From Pomacea canaliculata (taxonomy: Eukaryota > Mollusca > Gastropoda > Architaenioglossa > Ampullariidae): a DNA stretch of 64,000 nucleotides. The notes beneath the pieces were generated by a model, which had not been told where the DNA came from, did not search any database, and saw nothing but the letters and a program-made list of their open reading frames with translations. The position numbers and the translations under genes are program-made. Position 1 is the stretch's first letter; each line of letters opens with the position of its first letter. Positions 26,111 to 40,700 of the stretch are shown here, one piece after another. The stretch spans positions 15,131,731-15,195,730 of the forward strand of contig NC_037602.1 of the NCBI RefSeq assembly GCF_003073045.1. The letters run 5' to 3'.

Positions 26111-28768
26111 AGAAGGCGCCGTTCTCGGAAAAGATGTGCATATGTGAAAGTGATGGTGGCTTTAACGAGAGCGTTTAAAGTACGGATAAAATGATAGAAC
26201 TGGGAACCTTTTAGATGAGCCAGATAATTTTCAAGATGTATTTTGCACCACTTGTCTGTTCCTACATTCGTTTCTCGTTGTACTTTGTTTCGCACATCCC
26301 TTACATCCCAGCTAGACAACTCCGCTCGTCGTCTGATGATCGCCTCCTTACTCTTCCTGTCACCACAACAACGTATCTTGTTATTATATAAATATATAGT
26401 AAAGGAGAAAAAACAAACAAAAAGAAAGAATGGATGAAAAAATATACATTATTTTCAAAAGAGTTTTTGTCAACGACTGGCAACTCTGTCTTCTACTTAG
26501 ACTGGAAACAAGTAGGGGGAGTATTGGTGGTAGAGGGAGCTGATGAAAAATGTGCACACAGGACATATTTCAGGGTGTCAGCGCGAGAGACGGTGTGTGG
26601 TTTATGTGGGAGCGAACATAAATGTGGAAGATGCATTAAATTTTTTGGGTTTATTTACTGCTGTCCCATTGCATGTCACAATCGGTCTCAGAAAAAAAGC
26701 ATAGAAACAAGGCCCCGGTTTCTTGCATTTACATTATCCAGAATCAAGGTCCCGTGTGTTTAAATAGTAGAGAGGTGGTCTGCCACTGCGAAATGTTTAG
26801 AAATAAATGTCTTTTTCATAGTTTCCTGTCTGTCTGCAGTCTTCTTCTCTCTCTCTCAACCTTTCTTTTTCATCAGCCTTTTCTTCCAACTCTTAGCGGT
26901 CTTGGTTTCAAATTTCCCAAAGTAAACCAGCTATTGAATGAAGGACAAATAAGGATCTGTTTTATTCATGTTGAGTGTCTGGGAGGGAGGAGGATCCATT
27001 CTCCTTCATGTCTGCATCGACTTACTCAGCAACGTTGCAAAATCATCTCATATCCACCTACAAAATGTCCCAGATTAATTTTACTTGCAAGATCGGTTGA
27101 CTCATCAACCGATTTATTTGCTTCTGCTATTAAGCCAAAATGTTGCTGACCTTTCACCTTGAATAATTTACGCAAGTCCCTACTCAGCCGGGGGTATACA
27201 CTGGGTAGGGTGATTCTCTAGTCTGTGCTCCGTTCAGGATAGGATGGCGTTCGATCATTTCTGAGTATGTTTAAACTGGCTTTTGACAATAAAAATGCGT
27301 TCATCTATCAAGACTGTCATTTCCCGTTCACTGCGCAAGATTGATGTCGCTGAGGTTCGGACTAACCTGTCCAGTGTGCTCTCAATCTGCGGTGTCTGCA
27401 GATAACAATCATGTGTGACTACTACCTTTATAGATAGGTATGCACTATTGGCAACACACAATGTTTGTACACGGCCGGCTGCCCCTTGATGATGCTAGCA
27501 ATCATGGATGCCAAGTGTAAGCGCGCCGTCATGTCTGAACGGGTTTGGTGTCGAACTGGACTTGCTGTCCCTTATCGGTGTTTTGTTCGGTGTAAACAGC
27601 GATCGACTCACATGATCAAAGAAGACAGAAAGCAGAACATTTACGAGACTGTTATCATTGTCATCAAAGCTGCGTCCACAAGGGAACTATTTCAGCTGAG
27701 TCCCCGGATGATGGATGGCGATGCGCACTGCACTTGCGCAAAGAACCAAAGCAGTTCAAGAAGACAAAGAATATGAAGCTTATAAACTACGTGTATACTG
27801 TAGTAGGATATTCAAGATAGTGAGAACCAGTATGGCGGCTTTTAGACTTCCGGTAGAGCCAGCCAGTGTGTATCCGTTAGTTTCAAATCGGTTATAAAAA
27901 CTCAGTGCTAATGTTACACATAACTCACAGAAGTTACATTAAACAAGAAATTGCTTTTAGGATTTTTTTTTCTGGGAGTGGGGTAGAGTTGTTTTGCTTT
28001 TGGTGTGGGGCGCAGCTTTGTTTCTCACAGATTTAAAATACTGCGGAATTAAGACACTGACATGCCACATCATTCACGGAAAATATTTTGTCATATGGAG
28101 CGGGGTTGTCTTTTTTTTTTCTCCGCTTGCTTATTGCTGACCTATGCTGCTCTAGTCATTTCTCTCTCTTTCTCTCGTCTGTGTTCGTGTCTCTCTCATA
28201 GGTCTGCAACCGGAAGGTGAGTGATATTGTATCAAGCCTTCTTGGCGCATCTCCTGCCACCCATCCTAATAAGTCAAACTTGTTCACACCTCGAATACTT
28301 TGTTAATGTGAGTGGCAGATGCAATACGGTTCAGTGCAGTTTTCTCTCTTTCTCCCATTTTTCTGGCTTATTTCTGTTACCATGCTGCCTAGTAGGCATT
28401 TATCTTCATTATGCTTTATGTTAGTCAGCAAATTGTTGTTCCACTAGGGTAAGTGTATAAAGGACTAGTAGGGATTCATATTTTTCCAATGATTGTGCAG
28501 GATTCAGTGCAAGATATTCTAGGTAAATACCTGAACAACCCATCCACCACACACACACCTACTAGAATCACCAGCGAGATGGTCAACAGTCATCAGGATA
28601 TTTCATGGATGCGTTTACATTGTGAAGACTTTACCCACTTTCCGTGCAAGGAGATGTTTGTAGGCATGTATCTCGAGAACGGAAGAGGGTTATTTACAAA
28701 ATATGGGATAAGAGTATAACTCAGCAACACATTTCCATCCTACTAGTCCTTTAAGCGCAGTGTAGATA

Positions 28769-28776
28769 GTCCAAAG
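28769..28776. repeat. Left target-site duplication of the hAT-like MITE
   Basis: GTCCAAAG here is repeated exactly at 28965-28972 on the other side of the element; 8 bp is the length made by hAT transposases. Confidence 0.75.
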
Positions 28777-28964
28777 CAGACCTGGGCAAAGGCCGGCCCG
28801 CGGGCCGGATCCGGCCCGCCTCCTGTCTCTGACCGGCCCGCCCGCCCGTATATATACTATGTATACAGTATTGGGTAAAACTGAGTTAACTATATTAGTC
28901 CGGCCCTCTAAAAACATCCCAATGTCTCATGCGGCCCCTTGGGAAAATTAATTGCCCACCCTTG
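28777..28964. mobile_element. hAT-like MITE rich in GGCCGG/GGCCCGCC
   Basis: A 188-bp element beginning CAGACCTGGGCAA and ending TTGCCCACCCTTG, which is an imperfect terminal inverted repeat, flanked by an exact 8-bp duplication GTCCAAAG. The interior is GC-rich (GGCCGGCCCGCGGGCCGG) and strikingly different from the AT-rich surroundings. TIRs of the type CAGRSSTGGGCAA and 8-bp duplications are typical of hAT elements. There is no transposase, so it is non-autonomous. Confidence 0.8.
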
Positions 28965-28972
28965 GTCCAAAG

Positions 28973-29495
28973 CATAGCAGGGATTTTTTTTATTCTGCCC
29001 TTGTGAAAATCTCATAAATTGGAGAAATACAAATGATTTGCGTCAAGCTTAAAGTTTAGTTTGTGTACAGCATGAAAAATGTAGTTTCGCCGCTGCACGC
29101 ATTCATGGACGTGAAAACAAGAGAGTGCGATTAAGAAACAGGATTTAAAAATGGCACATGAATATTTTTGCCGCTGCTGTGGTTGTACCATGGGTGTGGA
29201 AACAGTTATATTTCTTCGTATTTTCACAACAGGTGTTTAGAAAAGCCGATGTAAGCATTAACCCCAACAATGTTAAACAGACAGTCATTTTATTCAAGGT
29301 AGGCGCTTCATCCTTCTTCAGACCTGCTCTGCTTGCTTATTTGTCTATTTTATTTCCTTTTATTTTCATTTTTGTTTTTTAACTTTTAATTATATTTCTT
29401 TTAATTCGATGTTGTAGGAGTGTGCAGCTTTGGGTTTTTTTTCGCGCAAGAGTGAATTTGCCGGAGGCGGGGTGGACAGCACGGAAACATGATGT

Positions 29496-29530
<35 letters not shown>

Positions 29531-31522
29531 CCACTTAACAAATTAAATTTACATTCTTAAGTACGAGCAATAAAGTTTTAGAGAAAAACATTGAATTAAA
29601 CATTTATAAAAGCTTTCAAAAATCACCTAAAGTTGAAAAAACCTTTAAGCAAAGTAATATCAATTACTAAAGTAGCACGAAGTGACATAAATTCCTTAGG
29701 CATCTTGCTCAGAAGTTGCCTCACAGCAGAAAACGCATTTATCACACTGTGTTTGAGAAAACTAAATATTGTATTTTCTCTTATAGACCTTCACGATATA
29801 TGCGTGGACAATAAGACACTAGAGGTTTTATGTTTAGACAAAACGCAGTACTTTATTTACCTCGAAAACTATCTGCACAGTGATCCGGGGATAATTCGAA
29901 TTAGATAATTGAAACCGATCATTCTCAAATTTTGAGAGTCTTTCAGGAAAAGGTTTCTCCTCTTTTCATAAATCTTTTACGAAAAAGATTATGATGGGAA
30001 AGCAGGTTACAACCTTCTCGCAGTTTGTGCAGCAAGAACAGGGCGACATGATATGTCGGTCAGATCGACCACCGGTAGCTGCGTTCCTTCCTCAGCCAAT
30101 AAAATCACGGAAGAAAGACTGTTTCAACCAATCGCTAGCGAGGTGACATCACTGCACATACCAGGATGTCAAGTTGCATAACTCGAGTGCATGACCTCCA
30201 GCACAGTGCAGGCCCTTTAATCAGTAGACCATGTTCCACAGTTGTTGTCCGGGAAACGGAGCATGTCAGGAGGCGACTGTCTGTCGTTCTATCAGAACGT
30301 GTCAGGAATGTTTCTCCGTGTGACTGACTTGTTTTGGTCCGACATACTTTCTGCTTAATGTTGTACACCGTATTCCGCTGCTGTAGTTAAAAATTTTTTT
30401 TGAAGGGTAGGAATACATTTCTGAAAATGTTCGATATCCCGAGAAGTATCAATCGTCTTCTCTGGCCATCCTTAGAGAACACAACGACTTGAAACTTATG
30501 CTCCAGAGATGTCCAAGCTCTGTCCTCATGACACTTTAAGTTGAAAATTTACATGGATCAGCCTTGATAGAAACATTTAGTTCTAAAGCAAGTATACAAG
30601 TATGTACATTAATTCTAAGAAGGTCATTTGTATCGAGTATGGTCTAGTTGCACATGGAACACATCACATCCAGTCAAGACAGCAAACAGTGAGGAGAAAA
30701 AAATTCTGAAGATATGTTCTGTCGTGAATCGTTATAATCCCCGTGTGCTGGGAATAGTAAAAGCACAAGGAGATCCTTGACGACACTTCGCATCTGTTTT
30801 AAACATTTTTAAGTGTTTTGTCGGCAAGAGTCTTCTTGTTAGTGTTAGGATGATGGCCGAGAGCAGACCTGACCCGTGATCCGCGACAGGCACTTAAATC
30901 TCTGTCCTCAGTCTGGGAGCCGAGGGTTACAGCTGATACAGTTAAAGTTGCTTTAGTGCAAAGTTTTCACTTTAGTGATAGGTGGAATGAGAGTTTAGTG
31001 GGTTGGGTTTTTTAATTGTACCTGATTTCAAGCTCTGTTTATGTCTGTGTTTGTTTGTTTGTGTGTGTGTGTGTGCCCGTGCATGTTGATGCACTGACGT
31101 GCAAGCACACATACAGACTTATTTACTGTAAAGAATAATAAAAAAAAAACTTCTGATGTGACTGAAAATAAAACTATGGTCACCAGCTTGTGAGTAATGG
31201 GGCAGAAAACAACTCTTTTCCATTTTATATCTGCCGCTTGCTCACCTTTTAAACGTGCATTAAAATATCTTTTCCGTGAGCGCTACTCCTGAACACAGTC
31301 TAACATGGGTTCTCTCTTCACCCTTCTCTCTCTCCCCTCCCCCAACCAATTTTATAGTTAGTGATTAGTCTCTCCTACCGATTACTGAATGGATTAATTT
31401 TGTCCTGACTGTGATCTCTGTGTCTTCTTTGTCTTTTGGACTTCATCTTTATACGATGCCCATCTTTCCGTTTCTACATGTACTAAACATCAACTCAGTT
31501 TTTGTATTTCAGTACTATACAA
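28973..31522. other. Non-coding stretch
   Basis: AT-rich sequence with a CA microsatellite at about 29503-29525 and a TG run near 31058-31073. An AT-rich open frame at 29633-29908 (+) has no recognisable motif. No gene is supported. Confidence 0.45.
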
Positions 31523-31582
<60 letters not shown>

Positions 31583-31608
31583 TTATTATTATTATTATTA
31601 TTATTATT
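31523..31608 (+). repeat. (ATT)n microsatellite
   Basis: Nearly pure ATT/TTA repeat, about 28 units with one interruption. The poly-Tyr and poly-Ile frame across it is an artefact. Confidence 0.95.
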
Positions 31609-34600
31609 GACTGGTGTCAGGTAGAGGTAGTTAAAAAAGGTCATATATTTATTTATGAAATAATCAACTTTGGGTTGTATGTAATATTATGCATCATTGT
31701 ACATCTCTCTTGACAAGTAACACTGTCTAAAGTGGAATTATTCTCTCTGTGCCCCTCTGTAACAGGTAACCTTGTTGTAATCAGAATCTCGCCACTTTAC
31801 TCTGCGGTAATTAGAATAAAACTTTTAAATTTTTTTCGGCCTGTTTTGAAAACCTGGCTTGAAAAAACGCATGTCCTCTTCTTTTATTTCTTCTATCATT
31901 CTTTCGTTCTTTCATATAATTTTTTCGTTCGTTTGTTCATTTACTCTTTCGTTCGTGTGTACACACATTTTTCTTTTGTTCGTGTATTCATTCATTTTTC
32001 TTGTTCTTTTGTTTATTCTTTGTTCATCCATTACTTCTTGTTTACGTATATCGTTCTTTCTTATCTCTTCTATATATACACACCCCTGTCTTTCCAGTTG
32101 ATAAATAGGATCAGATTAGTTTTCCCCCTCAAACACGTGTTCTTACCTTCCCAATTTAGTTTTATTTTGTTGCAGATAAACACGCACCGTCACCTAACGA
32201 TGCAGTAAATCGTTGCTTTGTCTTGTCGTCCCTGCCTTCCTAACATATTCATACCCGCCACCCAGACATACCCTCGTGCATGTGATATCTGAAGGTGTTT
32301 CTATAGAGTACGATGGAAGCATATGGTTCCAACTGGGAAGGACGACCAGATCAGGATCCGATGGCGAGGTGTAGCTGGGGCCGTATACTAAGAATGTCAG
32401 ATATTCACAAGGATCCCAATATCTAACTCAGAAGTTTCCTAAATTAAGAGATGCTAAAATAAAGGAAGGAGTTTTTGAAAGGTTCACAAATCAGAGATGC
32501 TGACTAATTTTGAACTGGAAGCTTGGCTCTCCTTCAGAGCGGTTGTCGATGGGTTTCTTAGCAAAAAGAAATCTGATGATTGTAAAGATTTGGTGGCAAA
32601 GATGCTAACTGATTACTAGAAAGTTGGAGCCCGAATGTCCCTAAAAATACACTTTCTTCATTCACATATGCATTTCTTTTCCCATAACTGATTAAGTAAT
32701 GTCAATAATGAACAAGGGGAACGATTCCATCAAGACATCTCGTCACTGAAGACCATTGAAAAGAAAAGTACAGTCTGAAGATGATGGGCATTTTTTGCTG
32801 GTTCTTACAGAGGGAAAGTAAAGACCCCAGCATCATTTTTCACAAAAACAGTCGAAAAGTAATATTATATCATGTCCGTATATCCTATTGAATAAAGAAA
32901 ATGGTTTGCAGCTTGAAAGTGAGACGTGCTAGCTATCAGTCAATTTTACCAGTGTAATCATCATGCTTTAATTATATAGAATTACTAATCTTAAAAAAAA
33001 AATGTTGCACAGTGTAAAGGGTTAGGGTTGTGTGATTGCCTCACTACAGATGATTATCTATGGCAACGACAAGCAAGAACTAACACTTCTCCACCACCCC
33101 ACACCAGTAAAAAAAATGCACATTTCGTTTTAAGACACTTTATTCTTGTCTGATTCTGGCCGGGTCAGAGGTTAGGGGAAATAATTATTGCGCACAACTG
33201 CACGCCGGGATTAGAATTACTTATTTGTTTAATTTATAGTTATGAAAGAATTTTTTGTTGGGGGACAGGAATGGCGGGTGGGAGGCAGGAGACGTAACAC
33301 AAGGGAGAGGAATGTATGTAGGGTAAACATGCAAACCACATCCATAATTTTTCTTCTAGGTAATGTATTGTCCTTGATGTCCAACCCTTTGCTGACTAAG
33401 CTTATCCTTGGTTTTTTAAAGTCACATGACCTGGTGTAGATCATATCCTTACCAAGAGCTCTTTTGTTGCATGGAGTTCAAAACTGACTGCAGGTGCGAA
33501 AAAGAGATGACAGTCAAGACAGTGGCTCCCACACCTCTGTCAGCTGGCGATTTTTGTTGAAAACGGTTTAGGATTCATACCCAAGGACGGCAGATAAAAA
33601 TCTTCAAAAACTTGTAAAAACGTTCTTTGCCAAATTCTATAATCTTTAACCTGGTTTCCTTGTGCCTCTTAGGTGAACGGACATCACTGTCCAGATCGGA
33701 ATCCCGGAGGGAATAAGCTGGTTCAGGTTCAGATCCGTATAAACAATCAATGGTACATAATGTCCGCCTTATTTTTGTTTGTTAAACTAAAACGATCTTG
33801 CCATGCTGACGTCCTTCTGTCCACCTCGACTTCTCTCAGACGGTTTGCAAGTGCAGTTTTTGTTCTCAGACATAAAAGATTGGACAAAGAAAACTGGGAT
33901 CCGTCTTCATGGAAATGATGTCGAAGGCTGTCGAAGTTGTATTCTTTCAATTCCTATACGCTTCTACCTCCTGCCACGAAACAGCTATGGACGAGGATAA
34001 GAAAAAGCACAAGTCTGTGTACAGAAGCACACTCATACATATTTAAAGAGGAGGATGGGTAAAGATTGATGTTTTGCGTCAACGAAGCCTACATCATCAT
34101 AAAGTTGCCGGCTCTGTAAACAGATGCCACTTGGAGAAAACGAACCGCATGCCTGAGGCGAGATCTGAGTACAAGATAATCGATCTTCACTGGAAATATT
34201 TTGAAACAGGAACAAGATGGACAAAAGATTAAGAGAGACATATGGAATAAGAGACAGAAGAAAGAGAGAGTAGAAGAAGAATCATAGAGAAAACAATCTG
34301 AATTGACCTGAATACTTTTGTTGATTACCAAGTAAAACAGGAATAATATATACAACGTAAGCAGAAGATAAATAATCAAGATCAGAATTTGGTGTGAAGA
34401 TAATTAAAAGAGAGAGAGAGAGAGAGCAGGTGACTTGAAGAGTGTATGAATAAAATTTCCTCATTTGATTTATGAGAAAATGAACAAGAAAAATATTCGT
34501 GTGAGATAAACAGTAAATTTAAATTGGTCATTATCTAAGGTTCTTGTCAAGACATGAGGTCTTACAGTAAACTCTGATTATAAGTACAAGCTTACGCAAG

Positions 34601-34767
34601 GACTTGTTTGCACACATACACACTTATCATTTCACTTACATGTATAGATTCTGCTACGTTTAAGGTATTCCCATACTGCTGTGTAACAGTATTACGAGAG
34701 ACAGAGAGATGAGAATGAGACTTAATTCCAGATTTGCTGTAATGCTGTTGCTACTCTGTCCACATAG
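31609..34767. other. Non-coding stretch upstream of paralogue B
   Basis: It contains a T-rich tract (TTCGTTC, TTCATTC themes) at 31880-32080 and a GA run at 34410-34425. The first exon and promoter of paralogue B should lie here or further upstream, but I cannot identify them. Confidence 0.4.
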
Positions 34768-37700
34768 GTCCGAGAGACTCACTGCTTGCGATCCTCCATC
34801 TTGTCCTGATGCAGCTGCTTGTGATGGGGACACACGCCAACCACAACAAGTGGTGGACCTGCAACGACGCGTGCGCCAGGTGCGTGCGGCGCGTCATGCC
34901 CATGGAGGAGATGATCACGCAGCTGTACCCGGGACTCTTCAGCAACACCCCGCCGTCCAACTCCGTGCCGGTGACGGGGGATCTCACCCTGCCAGTCGCT
35001 CCTCCCAACAGCACCAGCAACCAATCGTTTATCGACAGTGGAAGCAATCCACGCACTGGAAATCTCGATCCAGGGACGACTGCCAACCCTTCAGGTTGTT
35101 GTGAAACGTAAGTTGGTTTCGCTCCCCTGCTCCCTCGCTTCCCTGCTCCTTCACTCTCTCTCTCTGTCTCACTCAGTCACTCGCATTCTTCTCTTCCATC
35201 GCGCGCAGACGATCCCCGAGATACGATGGTTATTTTTACGATTTTGACAACTTAATGATTGGGAAGAATCGAGACACATGAAGTTAAAACAGTTATTTGA
35301 ATTGTGAATTTTAAAACATACACAAAATAACTTTAAAAATACAATTTTTGTGTTAGATAAATTTTGTCCAAATGCAGGGCTTCTGCTAAGGCTAAATTCT
35401 TTGGGGTCCCAGGGACAGATTTTAAGGGGTCCCTGTTCTTCGCCAATTGAATGGGACCATTGACGAAAATCGAAGGGGTCTCCGTTTTAATGCGTACGCA
35501 TTTTTTGTGTAGCAGAAGCCCTGCAAATGTACACTTATAACTGTTGTAAACATGTTTGATGAGATATTTGGTTGATTTGGTGCATTTGAAAGTGGAGTTT
35601 CGATATTTTCTTGCTTACTTGCGATTGGGTTTATCGAGAAATAATATCGTAAGTAGAGGAGCATCTGTATTTTGGTACGTATGTAAAAATGCGTGCGCCT
35701 GTGTGTTTGTGTACAAATGTGCGCATGCTAAGTAATAACGAAAGTAGGAGTGTATGAACACACCCAAGAAATTGCCGATTTGACAAGAGGTACTTGAATT
35801 CGCAAGAGAGAGAGAGAGAGAAATACTAACCACTCAGGACTGGTGACACATTATATAATGAAGGACGACAATCACCTGCATTTCCCTATCGAAGCGAGAG
35901 AAATAGTAGTAAGTGTTGGTATGGATGAGTGATATGGACATGATTGTTGGTGTAATATAAAGTTGACATAAGGCCCAAATTATTAATTTTCCGATCCCTA
36001 AGGATGATGCCACAGTGGGTACTGTCACTGGCGGTTTGGTGCTGTTGCAGAATAATGGAGTACGCCACCCCACTCAATGTCACGATAGGCGGGCGGATTT
36101 ACAAAGTGGTTCACCTGCAACACATGTTTCAGTTTATCCCTGTCGGCCGGTGCAAGTAAGTATCGAAAGTTCTTCAGTGTTCTGTTAGAATACCCCAACC
36201 CCAGAAAGCTCCCTTCTCTCTGAAATGCTCTGTTCAGTGATGTTTGAACAGCAGTGATTTTAGCAAGTGTACAAAAGGAGCTTTTATTTCAGTTGCTGAT
36301 GGCTGTGGCAATTCCAATAGACTGGTAGTAGGTGTGCTGGTCTGTGGGTCATGTAAGCTGTGATTGTGTGTCAGGGGTAGCGTCAGACTCTAGGTACCAA
36401 CAAGAAAAGGTAAACATAAAAGTCAGTGCCTAGTGGTTATTAGGCTCAACTTGGAATACAAGGTTGCACTTGCATACCTAGCAGCTACCATAGGAAGGAA
36501 TGGACACCTGATTCACCAGGAAAGGTAAAGGTAGATGAAGGACGAGAGAAACGCCTAACTCTGTTAATAATCTGTTAAACAAGTGGTAGGCTATCAGATC
36601 CCAGACTTTGGTTAATGGTATCGTGGACAGACATGCAGACAGACTGGTATTGATACCTCGTCTTTGCGTCTAGACACAGTTATATTCATTCACATCGAAG
36701 AAAGTTTAAACAATATAGAACAATATAAACTCTCAATATTCAAACATATACCCATTCACGCGGACTCAGACATGCACATACTACAAAATACACACTCACC
36801 TGCTATTCTTGTACCCATGTTCTATTTCCGTTGTGTTATTTAAAACCGAGTCTGTTTCCCCAGACTGGCCTCCATATTAGGCTTGAAAACAAGCATGTAT
36901 CATTTAAAATAGAAACATCAAGTCATGCCCAAAGGAAATATTCTAAACCATGACGCCAGTAGCAATGGAACTTTAAAAAATAAAGACAATGAAAAGGAGG
37001 AAACGTGAAAGCCCTACACGGAGTTTTGAGGTCGAGCGTTAGAAAGTCTGGGGTCTGGCCGAGGGCTGTTAAAGTCAAGGTTTGCTGCAAAATATCTGAC
37101 ATTTTTTTCAGGTGCACATTCCATTTTGGTGACAGCAAATGCTAATACAATTTTTTTTATTCTTCTTTGTCATTTGCATGCAAAACATAACGCTTACGTG
37201 TGGAAGCGGAACGGTTTTTAAATGAAGTGGCCGATGACATCATCATCATTATTAATAACAACTACAAACTTACCTTTTTTTTTTTTTTACTCGCTATACT
37301 TTTACTGTTTTTTGTATGACCTGCTTCCTGTGCAGCGTTCTCCTTCTCGTTCTTGTCTTTATAGCTGTTAATATGTATCTGTGTATTTCTTCCCGTGTGT
37401 ATAGTCTCTGTCTCAATATGAGATTTTGTGTCTGTATGAAAAGCACTTTCCATAGAAGTGTGTTACTGATACCCCCAGGCATGCATACTACAGACAACCT
37501 TTCAGTAAACTTCCAAACAAGGACAAGTGATGATATTATATTTCACAAGGCACACTTTCAGACGGACACAAAGAGGACGCCCTTTGACCCCCACAACGCT
37601 GAGCGCCCGACACCAGAGGGTGAAGGTCCCGTGCAACATGTAATCACAGACCGTATTCCGACACGTGTGATCATGTTTGGTATTTATATTTAGTATATGA

Positions 37701-40700
37701 CAGTTATTTAAGTTTTCCACATATCTACTGTATATGTGAGTGATTATGCACTAAAAAAACATAAACAAAACACAGAGAGAGGGACAGAAACCCAGAGTTG
37801 GTTGTGGCGTAGAGGGGAACCGATTCGCAAGACTAAGATCCACTGAAACAAGGAGGGTTGAAGTGTGGGGTGCGAGAGAGAATGAGGGGTGCTGACAGTA
37901 CAAGGTGACGGGTCTTTTGAAGCGGATAACGTGTGACAGAGGAGAAGATGTTGCTGTCTCGTTTTCCCGGTTGAACGCATTTTGGGGTGGGTGGGGATGT
38001 GGTAGGATGAAGGTGGTGAGACATAAAACGCCGATTGCTGGAAAAAAAACCTCCCTCAGAGGGATGGGGGCAGTCTCGTGAGCTCATCTGGGACTTGGAA
38101 GCTGGTTTTATGGGGGACACACTTTCCTATTTTAATTTTTGTCGGACTCGAGTACAGTCGTGGTAATGCAGAGGAACATTTTCGTGACCCAAGCAGACAC
38201 GATCTGACATGATACAAACTTGTTTTCGCTATTTGTTGATTCTGTCGAAATTTTGTTAGAGGCAACTCTGTTTCATTGACGTAGTTACGACTCGTGTAGA
38301 CAATGTCGTCTTGTTTAAAACAAACAGTAAACCATTGTCCAGTCTGGAGGCAGTTATGGTATACATGTTCACTGAACTAGTCTCAGCTTGCAGGCGTTTT
38401 CAGTTTTTTAAACGTCTGGAATAACTGGCTATAATCTGGCAGACGATAGTAGTGAATTAGAAGTCACAAGTAAATTAAGATCAATTATATTGCACAAAAA
38501 AAAATTATTTCAACTGAAGAGAATGGTAATATTTTCCAAACTTAAACTTCGTGCAAGCACAAGGAATAGAAATGAAACCTACAAAGATTATTTACAGTAC
38601 ATCTGGCCTTGAGTTTCAAACAGTTCAGCCGGAAGTTGCGTCTTTGTTGAAGAACCAATCAGAATGCATTGAATGCTGCTTTAAAAATTCAAATTCATGA
38701 AACAAGAAAACTAGATAGTGGCTCCTCATGTAGGAGAGACAGAAAATTCTCTATTGTGTAGTCGCAATCGAGATAGACCCAGGCCATTTTGTCCTCCAAA
38801 AAAAAAATACAAAAAAAATAAATAAAAATAATAATAATAATAATACAGTATGGCGATGGGTCTGTGTCCGTATTAATGTATCCAATACGATATAGCCAAA
38901 ATCTTCTTATGAAGAAGTAACAAGCGATATTCTTACAGCGGTAAGTTTAAATGTAACAGTTACTGCTGTTGCCCAATACCAGACAATAGGATTGTAGTTT
39001 ATGTTTTATCATCAATCATAGTTGATCGATTGATGATGAATGTCATCATCATCAGTCTTCTTGTTTCTAACTGTGGAAATGTCGCGACCTCAGACGCCGC
39101 GGCCAGCCAGGAGTGATGGCAGGACGCCTCACACAGAGGGTCCTTCTGTCCCGGTATAACACGGCGTTGTTATATTTGGTTCGTCAAGGAAGCCCTGGCT
39201 TATCCATGCTGCAATGTGGCATTTGTCTTCCTTCAACCCTATGTAAGAGATGCCAAAGGTGGCGTAAGACACGGCAAGTCATGGTAGACAAACACTTTAC
39301 ATCTTGAAAGCTACAGCAAGCCATTCATCTGATGTGCGTAAACAATACGATGATGGTTGTCTTGACTTCGTAGGGACCGCATTCTCTCGCGAGAGAGTTG
39401 TTATACAAAACGGCTTTACGATAGTCCATACTCTTGTACCTCATGTTAAACTACCGCCATTGTCTATTATTCGGTACTCCCTTCATAAAAAATATAATAA
39501 TAACGAATATGTGATTTATATAACGCATCCTCACGCTCGGAAGAAGCGTGCTATTAACGCTTGAGACAAGAACAAGACATAGACAACAAAACGAAGGACG
39601 AAAGGATAAACCAGTACTGATAACTAATAAAAGACTAAATAAGAAAACCCAAAGATGAATCTTGTAACAAGAAATGCGAATTCTGCAGAGGAAGACGAGC
39701 AGGGAAGTGGCCAAATTAATCGAGATAAAGGAAAGGGTTGAAGATGGCCTAGCATTGTGTGGAATGTTGTTAGGAGCAATACATAATTAAAAAAGATTGT
39801 TTTAATGCTCATTTGAAGGAGTCAATCATGGGTAGGTGGCAGATATGTAAGAGGGAAGCGTTCCATTATTTTACTGCACAGTAACTAAAAATCATTTTAC
39901 CAGCTATTGTTGTTCTGGTGACAGGAATAGTTAAGACATTGTCATCAGACGAAGAAGTATAGTCTGGCTGGGATATAGGAGACAAGTTCAGAGATTATAG
40001 ACAAGACATAGCCTGAAAAGAAATTAAATAATTAGTAATAAACATAAAGAAATTAACAAATTAAAATTAAAAGAGTATCTCCCCAATCATCCTTTCATTC
40101 ATTCACGCATATCTTGGCTGAATTTTAGACAGCCAGCGCCCAGACTAGAGGTTACAGTTAAATGCTTACTTTGTGTTCTTTACGGTCACAGCGCAGTCAG
40201 AGAGTAGGGACAATGTCAAGGCCACGGCCTTGGCGAGGTCAGCAGGAAGTGATCACTCAACACAGAGTTCACAGTGTCACGGCACTGCGCTACATGCATA
40301 AGTCTGTGGTCTGTGACAGTACGGGTTCTTTCTTGAAACAAAGCACAAAAGATCTACCACTGGACTTCCTGTGAACTTTTAGCCCAGAACTAGAATTTTC
40401 TCAATTTTATGATTTATAATAATCCAAAATAAATAACCAGTGGGGTACAACAATTACAGTAGAATCTCAATTTGTTGGAGTTTACACTTACTGACAGAGC
40501 TGAGTCCGTCTTACATAATGTCGAACAACAGTACTCATATCTTACTGCTGACAGGTGCCCAAACGTAGATCCAAGGTAAGGGAGGTCATTGACACTGAGG
40601 TGAATGACATAAACACTTATTCCAAAAGTACCCACACCCACGCACTCCCACCCAAATCGCTCATCATCGGCCCTTCTTTTCCGTTTTTCACTCTCATCCA

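Noticed and set aside
26434..26763. ORF with CGLCGSEHKCGRC considered as a zinc-ribbon protein
   Set aside because: Only one short cysteine cluster, no splice support and no further conserved context.
33672..33761. Exon-like segment (VNGHHCPDRNPGGNK) between an acceptor-like CTCTTAG and a donor-like GTACAT
   Set aside because: Its phase does not fit the first visible exon of paralogue B and no family is recognised; not enough support.
34709..35104. ORF starting MRMRLNSRFAVMLLLLC with a signal-like N-terminus before paralogue B
   Set aside because: It reads out of frame with the homologous LYPGLF and CC segments; the splice acceptor at 34767 and the paralogue alignment favour the other frame.
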